From Clostridium sp. (GTDB lineage Bacteria > Bacillota > Clostridia > Acetivibrionales > Acetivibrionaceae): a stretch of DNA of 55,001 nucleotides. The first letter of the stretch is position 1. Each line of letters begins with the position of its first letter. Below are positions 38,354 through 45,947 of this stretch, piece after piece. Below the pieces are notes generated by a model. That model did not search any database, had not been told where the DNA came from, and saw nothing but the letters and a program-made list of their open reading frames with translations. The stretch is taken from assembly GCA_012798835.1 (NCBI GenBank), contig JAAZML010000016.1:1-55001 (forward strand). The letters run 5' to 3'. A program made the translations under genes and the position numbers.

Positions 38354-39397
38354 CTAAACCCTGTAAATCAATCCCCCGCCACTCATTCCTTCCCCATGGG
38401 ATATCATCATGATCCTCATGCCTTTTTGTATTTTTCCGGAACCCAATCCAAAATCAATAAGCAATGGTAACATGGCCGACATCGTATTACCGTGATCTTT
38501 TATTAGGGATATGCTTTTTTCCGGGGTAACACCTAATGCCTCTAATGTTAATCCCCACACTCTGCTATTGTTTTCTGTCACCAAAACCAAATCAATGTCC
38601 TTCATGCAAAGCCCGCTTTCCTCTAGGATGTTTTTTGCCACCTCCCTTGTAGCAAGTACTAAAAAATCCTCTACCTCCCTCCAATTCTCTATTTTATAGC
38701 TTCCTAGTATCTGTGGCAGGTATCCATACTTTAGAAGTTTTTCTGCATTATCGGTCATCGATAAAGGTGCCATTGCAGCCAGTTTTGAATATTCGTGATT
38801 TGTATATAAATAACTTGATAATATATGAGGTTCTGGGGAATAACCAAAAAGTAGCGAGGCCGATGCATCCCCAAATAAAAATGCAACCCTTGGATCGGTC
38901 TTACTTATAAACTTTGTATGGATTCCACCCGATGAAATAAGAATATATTCATCTCCTGAATTTATAAATCTAGAAGCCACATCGACAGAGTGTATAAATG
39001 AGGAAATCCCCCCATCGATATCGAAAGCATGAACGGCTGTTTTTCCACCGAGCTTCGCATGTAATCTGCTAGCGGTCATGGGTAGTAAATTATCCCCGAT
39101 AAGTTTATTTACGATTATTCTGGATAGTTCATCTGAGGATATCCCATATGCCATAAGGCATCTTTTTGCTGATTCTAAGAGTATATCACTATCATCATTA
39201 TCATCGCTTGCTACATGCCTTCTTTCTACCCCGATAGATTTCACTATTGCACCACTTTTAAAAGGAAAATGGTTCATTTTAATTATTTCTTCATTTTCGA
39301 CCACCGTAGGTGGAAGGAAAGAACCCGTAGACAATATTTTGCAATACCTATTTATTTTTTTTACTTTTCTTTTTGGAAAACAAAATAACTCATCCAT
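38354..39397 (-). CDS. FabH-like protein lacking the catalytic Cys (non-catalytic partner)
   Basis: A 347-residue thiolase-fold protein, clearly homologous to the product of 36973-38013. In manual alignment the nucleophile Cys131 is replaced by Ile131 (DIDGGISSFIHSV) and the His position is Thr274 (VTENNSRVW); Asn is kept in DHGNTMSAM. A FabH-like enzyme next to a Cys-less homologue recalls PqsC/PqsB heterodimers and chain-length-factor pairs, so I infer a structural or specificity subunit. GAGGG precedes the ATG. It is the first gene of the six-gene operon, 89 nt after a predicted transcription start. Confidence 0.85.
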   Translation of the reverse strand: MDELFCFPKRKVKKINRYCKILSTGSFLPPTVVENEEIIKMNHFPFKSGAIVKSIGVERRHVASDDNDDSDILLESAKRCLMAYGISSDELSRIIVNKLIGDNLLPMTASRLHAKLGGKTAVHAFDIDGGISSFIHSVDVASRFINSGDEYILISSGGIHTKFISKTDPRVAFLFGDASASLLFGYSPEPHILSSYLYTNHEYSKLAAMAPLSMTDNAEKLLKYGYLPQILGSYKIENWREVEDFLVLATREVAKNILEESGLCMKDIDLVLVTENNSRVWGLTLEALGVTPEKSISLIKDHGNTMSAMLPLLIDFGLGSGKIQKGMRIMMISHGEGMSGGGLIYRV

Positions 39398-39492
39398 AGT
39401 ATCCCTCTATATCTTTGAGACCAGCCTGAATTATTTTTCAAGAATAAAAATACTTTTCTAAGAAATTTATGCACTGCATTAATATTACATTT

Positions 39493-39521
39493 ATTATATC
39501 ACTGATATAATTATATTGCAA
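39493..39521 (-). promoter_or_regulatory. Promoter with overlapping palindromic operator, lipid operon
   Basis: On the minus strand TTGCAA (39521-39516) and a perfect TATAAT (39498-39493) are 17 bp apart. ATTATATC (39493-39500) and GATATAAT (39504-39511) form a 19-bp palindrome with a 3-bp centre that covers the -10 and half of the spacer, a position where a dimeric repressor would block transcription. Confidence 0.6.
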
Positions 39522-39541
39522 CACCTTGGGGCATTTATTAC

Positions 39542-41095
39542 CTATAATATTTTGTTAGCATAGAATTGGCACATGTTTTGCTGATTCTTTTCCCTCATGG
39601 TTTCGATAAATATTTTTACAATTCTTGGATCAAATTGTGTACCCGCATTCTTTTGCAGCTCATCAAAAGCCTGCTCCGCTGTCTTGCTACTGCTGTAGGG
39701 TCTATCGGAAAGCATAGCGTCATATGCATCCACCACACACAATATCCTTGCCCCCAAACTTATTTCTTCACCAACAAGACCGTCGGGATAGCCCTTTCCA
39801 TCATATCGCTCATGGTGATGCCTTACATAATCAGTAAGTTGCTCTATTTCACACAGGGGTTCTAAAATATTTTCACCATATATCGGATGCTTTCTGAAAT
39901 AATTCTCCTCTTCCTCTGTCAGGCTACCTTCTTTATTAAGTACATTCTTGGGCATTTCCACCTTGCCTATGTCATGTAGTAAGCCCGCGTACTGAATTAT
40001 GCTTATATCCTTAAAATTAAGACCCAGGGCTTCCCCAAGCATTGCAGCATAGTTGGATACACGCTCACAATGGCCATGAGTATATCTATCTTTTGCGGAA
40101 ATAGTGCTTAGAAGTCCCTTAAAAATCCCGATAAGCTGTTGGTGATCAGAGCTTATATTTTCCCTGATTTGCAATATCGCATCCCGATAAAGTCGGATTT
40201 TGTTCCTTCCCTGATTTTTTGCATGATTTAACGCCATATCTGCCTGATGAATAAGCTCGCTTTTGCTTCGGGATCTATTCGGGTATTCGGATAAGCCGAT
40301 TGACAGTGTAACCTTTTCAAAGGGTTTGTTGGCATGATGCCTTTTTTTAAACACCTCGAAATCTTCCTTTAACTTATAGGTGAATGATTTTAAAGATTCT
40401 AAATCGCTACCCGCAAGTATGACTGCAAACTCATCTCCCCCATATCTGAAAAGATATCCTTTTCCCCTTAGAGCCTCTTTAAGCATTGATGCAGTCAACT
40501 TTAATATCTTATCCCCGAAATCATGCCCGTATGTCTCATTATACATTTTGAATTTATCTATATCTACCATGATAAGACCAACAGAACCCAAAGCTTTTTT
40601 ATTTCCTTTTATTAGACCTTCCAGTGTTGTATGAAAACACCTTTGATTATAGACCCCGGTTAAGCCATCGGTAATTGCCATTTTCTCAAGTTTTTGCTTT
40701 TGAATATGTTGTTTATCTGTAAGAACAGCAATAAAACAGGCAACCACGACCGTAAATAGCTTTAATGTCAAACCTAAAATTAAATTATTTTCGGGATATA
40801 AAAAAAGCTCCCTTAATATAAACACAGATTCTAGGCCTACTATTATAAAGGATAGCAATAAACCAAAATAACCGTAGCGAAACGCCATAAGGATAACTAT
40901 AATTGATTGTACATGGCTTATATATGCACGCATATTGACCATAGCACCGTAGCCAGTTTCCAGGGATTGCACTACTGTCACCACAATGGATACCAAAATG
41001 TAGAAAATTAATTCGACCTTTTTTTGTGGTCTTTTTAGAAAGCGTTCAGCCCCGTTCACTACGTTTTCCTTAAATAGAGAAATTGCCGGAAACAT
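39542..41095 (-). CDS. Membrane GGDEF/HD-GYP protein with intact GGDEF
   Basis: A 517-residue protein with about four N-terminal membrane helices (residues ~25-140), a GGDEF domain with the intact FRYGGDEFAV signature, and a C-terminal HD-GYP domain (HDIGKVEMP, HHERYDGKGYPDG). Both synthesis and hydrolysis of c-di-GMP are conceivable. No RxxD inhibitory site precedes GGDEF (RGKGYLF). It is close in layout to the protein at 19383 but lacks the insertion seen there. AGGTGG lies 9 nt before the ATG at 41095; the frame continues upstream to 41134 without a better start. Confidence 0.92.
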   Translation of the reverse strand: MFPAISLFKENVVNGAERFLKRPQKKVELIFYILVSIVVTVVQSLETGYGAMVNMRAYISHVQSIIVILMAFRYGYFGLLLSFIIVGLESVFILRELFLYPENNLILGLTLKLFTVVVACFIAVLTDKQHIQKQKLEKMAITDGLTGVYNQRCFHTTLEGLIKGNKKALGSVGLIMVDIDKFKMYNETYGHDFGDKILKLTASMLKEALRGKGYLFRYGGDEFAVILAGSDLESLKSFTYKLKEDFEVFKKRHHANKPFEKVTLSIGLSEYPNRSRSKSELIHQADMALNHAKNQGRNKIRLYRDAILQIRENISSDHQQLIGIFKGLLSTISAKDRYTHGHCERVSNYAAMLGEALGLNFKDISIIQYAGLLHDIGKVEMPKNVLNKEGSLTEEEENYFRKHPIYGENILEPLCEIEQLTDYVRHHHERYDGKGYPDGLVGEEISLGARILCVVDAYDAMLSDRPYSSSKTAEQAFDELQKNAGTQFDPRIVKIFIETMREKNQQNMCQFYANKIL

Positions 41096-41466
41096 GTTAA
41101 CTCTACCACCTATACAATAATAGAAAACTTTCATAATTGGAGCTTTCCGCCAGGATTCTATGGTAATATTATTAATTCTATTCTAATCCCTTTATAAGTA
41201 AATACTTATATTTTCGCCCCCGCAGAAACCGACATTATACTACATTTAGCATAATCCCATTTCCATTACTATTATATTATACCTGAACAGTAATCCTTTT
41301 TCCATCAAATAGAGTAAAATAAACAAAATTATTTCTTTATATTGAACCCATCAAAATTAAAGCTTGGTACAGCACCAGGTTTCGGCCGGACCAAACTCTA
41401 ATCATTCCTAACCCTAGAAATTTTAATTTGCATCCATCTTAAGGGGATTAGGTAAAATTTGCAGAG
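41096..41466 (-). other. 371-bp intergenic region with palindrome and hairpin
   Basis: Between the CheX-like gene and the GGDEF/HD-GYP gene there is an AT-rich palindrome, TATAAGTA-AA-TACTTATA (41193-41210), about 100 nt before the GGDEF start. A GC-rich imperfect hairpin with TTGGT/ACCAA base and CCGG core (about 41362-41394) may end the cheX-like transcript. Two TATAAT-like boxes near 41275-41290 and 41235-41245 lack convincing -35 partners. No coding frame is supported. Confidence 0.45.
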
Positions 41467-41931
41467 CTATTCTGCTACAGAAATATGTATTTCCAGACGT
41501 TTATCCTCTAATATCAGCAGGGGTATACATATAGTTTTCATTTTGGACTGAGACACCTGAAGGTTATCCCCAATTAGAAAAGATGGCGGCGTAATCTCAA
41601 CACCAACCCCCCTATTGTAAAGAATGGTGGCGGTGTTTCCAAGTATCATATTCGTGAGCTCTGACAAAGCACTTTTGGAAATCTCATCAAGCTCAGTTAG
41701 TTCCGCCCCCCCCATCATTCCGGAAGCTATAAGTAGCGCAACTGATTTGCTCATTGCAAAAACTGTTTGACCTCTTATTTTTCCAGTCAGGCCTACAAAT
41801 ATAAGTATATTATCACTTGTAAAAGGAGATTTTTTCAGGTATATATTACCAAGCCTAGCATCAATTCCGGCGGTTTGTTTGAGCACTGTTTTGCTGGTTT
41901 CTATAAACGGGTTAATGTATTGCACATCCAT
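41467..41931 (-). CDS. CheX-like protein (CheC/CheX/FliY phosphatase family)
   Basis: A 154-residue protein resembling CheX, which dephosphorylates CheY-P. The family motif S-x3-E-x2-N-x3-GN is seen once in KSALSELTNMILGNTATIL, as in CheX, which has one active site. It also has the DVQYINPFIETSKTVLKQT start and the GLTGKIRGQTVFAMS strand. No other chemotaxis gene is in the window; a role in another response-regulator pathway is possible. AGAGGTGG lies 9 nt before the ATG at 41931. The in-frame extension to 42078 lacks a ribosome binding site and similarity. Confidence 0.8.
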   Translation of the reverse strand: MDVQYINPFIETSKTVLKQTAGIDARLGNIYLKKSPFTSDNILIFVGLTGKIRGQTVFAMSKSVALLIASGMMGGAELTELDEISKSALSELTNMILGNTATILYNRGVGVEITPPSFLIGDNLQVSQSKMKTICIPLLILEDKRLEIHISVAE

Positions 41932-42302
41932 AAATTGATACCACCTCTTTTTGTATATGCTGCCAATTTTCCATGGCATCAGATATAACATTGCTGAAAC
42001 GATATGAGCTTTAACGTACCTGTATAGTTCCTCACTGATGATAATTATCCCCTTGGACAACATCTCATAAACCGCCATTAAATTCTACTTTAAAGCTTTA
42101 GTTTTTCCGAAAGGATTAGAATGAAAAAGATGTAGTATATTAAATTCCCTATTTATTTATATTCTTCGGGGTACCCCGAAAACCCTCTTTTTTTTGCATC
42201 CTTTTTATATGTAATCTCCTGCCTTACCATCCCAAAAGTGGTGTTTGATTATGCTTCTACTGCGGCAGTGGTGTTACTGCCGCAGCTTATAATTTTGTCT
42301 AA
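41932..42302 (-). other. 371-bp intergenic region between cheX-like and spoVAE
   Basis: It contains an in-frame but unsupported N-terminal extension of the CheX-like ORF (to 42078) and the hairpin at 42260-42285. I see no convincing promoter for the CheX-like gene and no other gene. Confidence 0.5.
42260..42285 (-). terminator. Hairpin after spoVAE
   Basis: CTGCGGCAGT (42260-42269) and ACTGCCGCAG (42276-42285) form a perfect 10-bp GC-rich stem 18 nt past the spoVAE stop codon. No T tract follows on the minus strand, so it may protect the mRNA 3' end as much as terminate. Confidence 0.5.
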
Positions 42303-42674
42303 TCATCTTTTCGCTTTTGGCGTAAATGCAATAGATATAAGGTACCCAAAAAATACTGCTGCTGCTATTCCAGCAGCACTAGCCTTTATTCCCCCCGTAA
42401 AAGCCCCTATTATTCCCGTCTTATCTATGTCATTAAATGTGCCCTTGACAAGATTGTAACCAAATCCTGTAAGGGGTATGGTGGCACCCGCACCGCCTAT
42501 ATCTACAAGCCTTTGATAGATCCCCATAGCCGTGAGTACAGCACCGGCTGCTACAAACAATACTAATATCCTTGCGGGTGTGAGTTTTGTTTTATCAATA
42601 AGTATCTGCCCTACGGCACAGATAACACCCCCAACAATAAACGCATTAACATATGTCATTAAAACATCATTCAT
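42303..42674 (-). CDS. spoVAE: Stage V sporulation protein AE
   Basis: A 123-residue polytopic membrane protein (four hydrophobic helices; AFIVGGVICAVGQILID, ILVLFVAAGAVLTAMGIYQ, the IPLTGFGYNLVKG loop). With SpoVAC and SpoVAD it forms part of the dipicolinic-acid channel that loads the forespore and releases DPA at germination. GAGGTGATG precedes the ATG. It is the last gene of the spoVA run. Confidence 0.93.
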   Translation of the reverse strand: MNDVLMTYVNAFIVGGVICAVGQILIDKTKLTPARILVLFVAAGAVLTAMGIYQRLVDIGGAGATIPLTGFGYNLVKGTFNDIDKTGIIGAFTGGIKASAAGIAAAVFFGYLISIAFTPKAKR

Positions 42675-42789
42675 TCCATCACCTCAAAATTGATACTCTT
42701 AAACCTAATATCAAGTAATATTTTTAATGTGCATGAAAAATGCTTTTCAACCCCTGTACCACGAAATATATTCCAGTATACAAGGCGGA

Positions 42790-43809
42790 TTAATTCGGTG
42801 AAGTGGAGATACTTATAGCATGGGCTATAGAGGGTATTGTTTCACCTTGTTGCGTGCTTACAGGGCTCAAGAGTGCACCAGTGGGGACAAATAAAATATT
42901 CTTTAAGCTTCCCTCTACAAGCTTTTTGTATAAAAATCCTGCAAACACCACAGCACAACATCCACACCCGCTTCCACCTGCATGCGTATCCTGAACCTTC
43001 CGATCGTATATCATCAATCCGCAATCATTATAGATATCACTAATATTATATCCTTGCTCTAAAATGAGTTCGGAGCATATTTCCCTTCCAATTTTCCCAA
43101 GATCCCCTGTAACTATCATATCGTACTTATCAGGGGAAAATCCTGTATCGGTGAAATGTGCAATAATTGTGTCAATGGCCGCCGGCGCCATAGCAGCACC
43201 CATATTGTTAGCATCCTTAACGCCTTTGTCTACAATTTTGCCGGTGGTAATATGTGTAATATAAGGGCCTGTACCCTGTGCAGAAAGCAAAGCAGCCCCA
43301 GAGCCCGTCACTGTCCATTGTGCACTTGGAGTTCGTTGGCTTCCAAGGACAAGCGGAAATCTAAATTGTTTTTCTGCCGAGCAAAAATGACTGGATGTTA
43401 CACATAATATATCGCTTGCAAATCCGCCATCCAATAGCATAGCACCAAGACTCATTGATTCCCCCATTGTTGAACATGCACCATATATGCCCAAAAAAGG
43501 CATTTCCATCTCCCTCAACCCAAAGGTAGTAGCTATACATTGATCCAAAAGATCCCCTGCGATGACATAGTTTATTTGTCCCGGTGATTTATTGGCCTTT
43601 TTTAAAACTACCGAAAGAGTCTCCCTGATTAACTTACTTTCAGCCTTCTCCCAGCTTTTTTCCCCCCACATTTCATCATCCAAAACACTATCAAAAAATA
43701 GCTTTAAAGGCCCCTGGCCTTCCTTGGGACCAACTATTGAAGCAGTGGAAACAATACTGGGGGGCGTCTGGAATTTCACTGTCTGATTTCCTAATCTTTT
43801 TACGCTCAT
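42790..43809 (-). CDS. spoVAD: Stage V sporulation protein AD
   Basis: A 339-residue SpoVAD, a soluble inner-membrane-associated subunit that binds dipicolinic acid. It has a thiolase/FabH-like fold: the IYGACSTMGESM segment occupies the nucleophile site, and GDLGKIGREICSELIL and AGGSGCGCCAVVF are family blocks. It starts at an ATG with AGGGAGC upstream. The 115-nt gap to spoVAE is longer than usual but contains no gene. Confidence 0.95.
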   Translation of the reverse strand: MSVKRLGNQTVKFQTPPSIVSTASIVGPKEGQGPLKLFFDSVLDDEMWGEKSWEKAESKLIRETLSVVLKKANKSPGQINYVIAGDLLDQCIATTFGLREMEMPFLGIYGACSTMGESMSLGAMLLDGGFASDILCVTSSHFCSAEKQFRFPLVLGSQRTPSAQWTVTGSGAALLSAQGTGPYITHITTGKIVDKGVKDANNMGAAMAPAAIDTIIAHFTDTGFSPDKYDMIVTGDLGKIGREICSELILEQGYNISDIYNDCGLMIYDRKVQDTHAGGSGCGCCAVVFAGFLYKKLVEGSLKNILFVPTGALLSPVSTQQGETIPSIAHAISISTSPN

Positions 43810-43824
43810 ATTTCGCTCCCTATC

Positions 43825-44268
43825 CTACCTTAAAAGGTAATATATAATTCCCGCAACAATGGATGTAGAAACCCCATATACAAGGACTGGGCCTGCAATA
43901 ACGAACATCCTTCCCCCCACACCCAAAATATATCCTTCACTTTTAAATTCCATTGCGGGTGATACTATCGAATTGGCAAAACCCGTTATGGGTACCATAG
44001 ATCCCGCACCTGCATATCTTCCTAGGCCATCGTATAGATTAAGACCTGTAAATAACGAGCCTAGAAATATCATTATTATGGTGGTGATACCCGATACTTC
44101 CTCTGAAGCATAGCCTCTTGCATTAAAAGTATTGGTTATAAATTGACCTAATATACAAATACCCCCGCCAATTACGAAGGCCCTCACTATATTCCTGCCT
44201 AGGCGGGAACTTGGAGATTTTGCTTCTATATATGCTTGGTATTCTTTGTTGGTCATCGTTTTTTTCAT
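43825..44268 (-). CDS. spoVAC: Stage V sporulation protein AC
   Basis: A 147-residue polytopic membrane protein (RAFVIGGGICILGQFI, TTIIMIFLGSLFTGLNLYD, the MVPITGFANSIVSPAMEFKSEG loop). SpoVAC behaves as a mechanosensitive DPA channel in B. subtilis. The ATG at 44268 has GGGAGG upstream and overlaps the preceding small gene's TGA by one base, implying coupled translation. The extension to 44304 is rejected. Confidence 0.95.
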   Translation of the reverse strand: MKKTMTNKEYQAYIEAKSPSSRLGRNIVRAFVIGGGICILGQFITNTFNARGYASEEVSGITTIIMIFLGSLFTGLNLYDGLGRYAGAGSMVPITGFANSIVSPAMEFKSEGYILGVGGRMFVIAGPVLVYGVSTSIVAGIIYYLLR

Positions 44269-44537
44269 CACGAACCTCCCTGCTCTTTGTTGTCGCAATT
44301 GCACGCTGGATATTTTAAAACTCGGCTTCCCAATATTTGGGGTGTCCGTTCATGCATTAAACTTTCTTTTTCCTTAAGATCTATGTTGTGTGTTTCGCCT
44401 ATCTCTATTACAAATATCCCTTTTGATGGACCCTTGTCTGGCTTTTGCATCAGCAGCGTAATGGTTAGAAGGGCAATTAGGACAGCCAAACTTAAAATTA
44501 TTATTACAAATCTACGTCTTTTCAGTATCCCACCCAA
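44268..44537 (-). CDS. Small membrane-anchored protein at the head of the spoVA operon
   Basis: An 89-residue protein I do not recognise. A positively charged start (LKRRR) and one hydrophobic helix (residues ~9-29, FVIIILSLAVLIALLTITLL) suggest N-in membrane anchoring with a ~60-residue hydrophilic domain on the far side, ending in a CNC pair. It starts at a TTG (44537) after AAAGGA; no ATG is available in frame. Its stop shares a base with the spoVAC start (TGATG) and it lies downstream of a predicted sigma-G promoter, so a forespore membrane role is inferred. Confidence 0.65.
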   Translation of the reverse strand: MGGILKRRRFVIIILSLAVLIALLTITLLMQKPDKGPSKGIFVIEIGETHNIDLKEKESLMHERTPQILGSRVLKYPACNCDNKEQGGS

Positions 44538-44575
44538 ATTCGCTCAATCCTTTTCGCTTTGTTTTCTATATAGTT

Positions 44576-44605
44576 TAGTATTGTAAAATAACAAAAGAAT
44601 ATGCA
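44576..44605 (-). promoter_or_regulatory. Predicted sigma-G promoter of the spoVA operon
   Basis: On the minus strand TGCATA (44605-44600) and AATACTA (44582-44576) are 17 bp apart. This fits the sigma-G pattern GMATR-N17/18-CATNMTA with one mismatch. The -35 lies in the loop and stem of the sigF terminator. The expected transcript starts about 30 nt before the first gene's TTG. Confidence 0.5.
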
Positions 44606-44627
44606 TAAACATATTCTTTTGTTATTT
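44586..44627 (-). terminator. Perfect 18-bp hairpin terminating sigF
   Basis: The 18-nt arms 44586-44603 and 44610-44627 are perfectly complementary with a 6-nt loop (core ACAAAAGAATATG / CATATTCTTTTGT). On the minus strand the stem ends in TTATTTTAC. It lies 54 nt after the sigF stop codon and separates the spoIIA and spoVA units. Confidence 0.75.
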
Positions 44628-44680
44628 ACACTTACACGGAACAAATATGATGTTTTAATATAACCCTATAAACAACTCTT

Positions 44681-45421
44681 TTAAAGGCACCCCATCTTCT
44701 TCCTTATATCTGCTAATATTTTTTTTTCTATTCTTGAGACTTGAACCTGTGAAATTCCCAGCATTTTTGCTATTTGGACTTGAGTTTTTTCCTTAAAATA
44801 CCTTAGAATGATTATCTGCTTTTCCCTAGGCTTGAGGGTGTTTAATACCTTTTCCAAATCAATTTTATCGACAAGCTCCGTCTCCCGCTCGTTGCTATCA
44901 TTGTTGACCCTATCTATCAAAAGTGTAGTAGAATTATCCCCATCCCCAATGGTACTATGCAATGATTCCGGTATTGAGCTTGCTTCCATAGCCATAACCA
45001 ATTCTTCGATTGGGACTTTAAGCTGCAGTGCAATCTCACTTATCGATGGATCTCGGTTCAATTCTTTTGTCATAATTTCCTTCGTGATTCTGGCACGATT
45101 TGACAATTCCTTCAGCGAACGACTCACCTTTATAATGCCATCATCCCTTATAAATCTTTTTATTTCTCCAATAATCATAGGAACCGCATATGTAGAAAAC
45201 TTAACTCCAAATGTACAATCGAACTTATTTATAGCCTTTATAAGCCCTATACATCCAATCTGGAAAATATCTTCAGTTTCGTATCCCCGGTTTTGGAACC
45301 TTCTTACAATACTCCATACAAGTCCTATATTTTTCTCTACCAATACCGACTGGGCTTCTTTATTGCCCTTCTTAACCATTTGTATTAGTTCCAAAGTATC
45401 TGTCTTAAATAATTCATCCAT
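44681..45421 (-). CDS. sigF: Sporulation sigma factor SigF
   Basis: A 246-residue sigma-70 family factor for early forespore transcription. Region 2 shows VWSIVRRFQNRGYETEDIFQIGCIGLIKAINKF (in two blocks), region 3 SEIALQLKVPIEELVMAME, and region 4 LKPREKQIIILRYFKEKTQVQIAKMLGISQ with the HTH. Its place after spoIIAB marks it as SigF rather than SigG. GAGGAGA precedes the ATG. Activity is expected to be held by SpoIIAB and released by dephosphorylated SpoIIAA. Confidence 0.96.
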   Translation of the reverse strand: MDELFKTDTLELIQMVKKGNKEAQSVLVEKNIGLVWSIVRRFQNRGYETEDIFQIGCIGLIKAINKFDCTFGVKFSTYAVPMIIGEIKRFIRDDGIIKVSRSLKELSNRARITKEIMTKELNRDPSISEIALQLKVPIEELVMAMEASSIPESLHSTIGDGDNSTTLLIDRVNNDSNERETELVDKIDLEKVLNTLKPREKQIIILRYFKEKTQVQIAKMLGISQVQVSRIEKKILADIRKKMGCL

Positions 45422-45483
45422 AATTCCTATATCTCCTCAAACCGTAAAATAGATAATTGTTTCCCCTTCTTTTGTATTGGATA

Positions 45484-45933
45484 TCATACTCCTTGTATAC
45501 CATTGGCAACGGATTTAAACACCTTATGCATTTTTATGGTTGTACCTTTTCCAACCTCAGATACAATTTCTAGTTGATCCATAAAGCTCTCCATAATTGT
45601 AAACCCCATACCCGATCTTTCCATTTCCGGCTTAGAGGTATACATGGGTTGTCTTGCCTTCTCTATATCCTCTATGCCCTTTCCCCCATCTTTTATTATT
45701 ATCTCAACGGCATTTTCGTATAGCAAACAATTCATTTTTATAAAACCTTCCCGGTTCTCGTATCCATGAATTATTGAATTTGTTACAGCCTCGGAAACTG
45801 CGGTTTTTACATCCGCCAATTCCTCTATATTCGGATCTATTTGGGATATAAACGCAGCTGCGGTAACTCGTGCAAATGCCTCATTGCGGGATTTGCTCAT
45901 AAATTTTAATTCTACCTCATTTATAGGTTTCAT
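45484..45933 (-). CDS. spoIIAB: Anti-sigma F factor SpoIIAB
   Basis: A 149-residue GHKL-type serine kinase and anti-sigma factor. Motifs: DVKTAVSEAVTNSIIHGYE (N box), IIKDGGKGIEDIEKARQP (G1) and ERSGMGFTIMESFMD (G2). It binds SigF and phosphorylates SpoIIAA with ATP. AGGGGG precedes the ATG; spacing to both neighbours is short, consistent with the classic three-gene operon. Confidence 0.96.
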   Translation of the reverse strand: MKPINEVELKFMSKSRNEAFARVTAAAFISQIDPNIEELADVKTAVSEAVTNSIIHGYENREGFIKMNCLLYENAVEIIIKDGGKGIEDIEKARQPMYTSKPEMERSGMGFTIMESFMDQLEIVSEVGKGTTIKMHKVFKSVANGIQGV

Positions 45934-45947
45934 TCTTTATTTCCCCC

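Noticed and set aside
41362-41466. Possible c-di-GMP (GEMM) or other known riboswitch before the GGDEF/HD-GYP gene
   Set aside because: The segment is paired but lacks the sequence blocks of GEMM-I, GEMM-II and other classes I can recall; kept only as an unexplained region.
41932-42078. In-frame N-terminal extension of the CheX-like protein
   Set aside because: No ribosome binding site at 42078 and no family similarity, whereas the ATG at 41931 has a well-placed AGAGGTGG.
44808-45452. Plus-strand open frame of 214 codons opposite sigF
   Set aside because: Lies wholly antisense to sigF, Ser/Ile/Leu-rich shadow without family motifs or a start signal.
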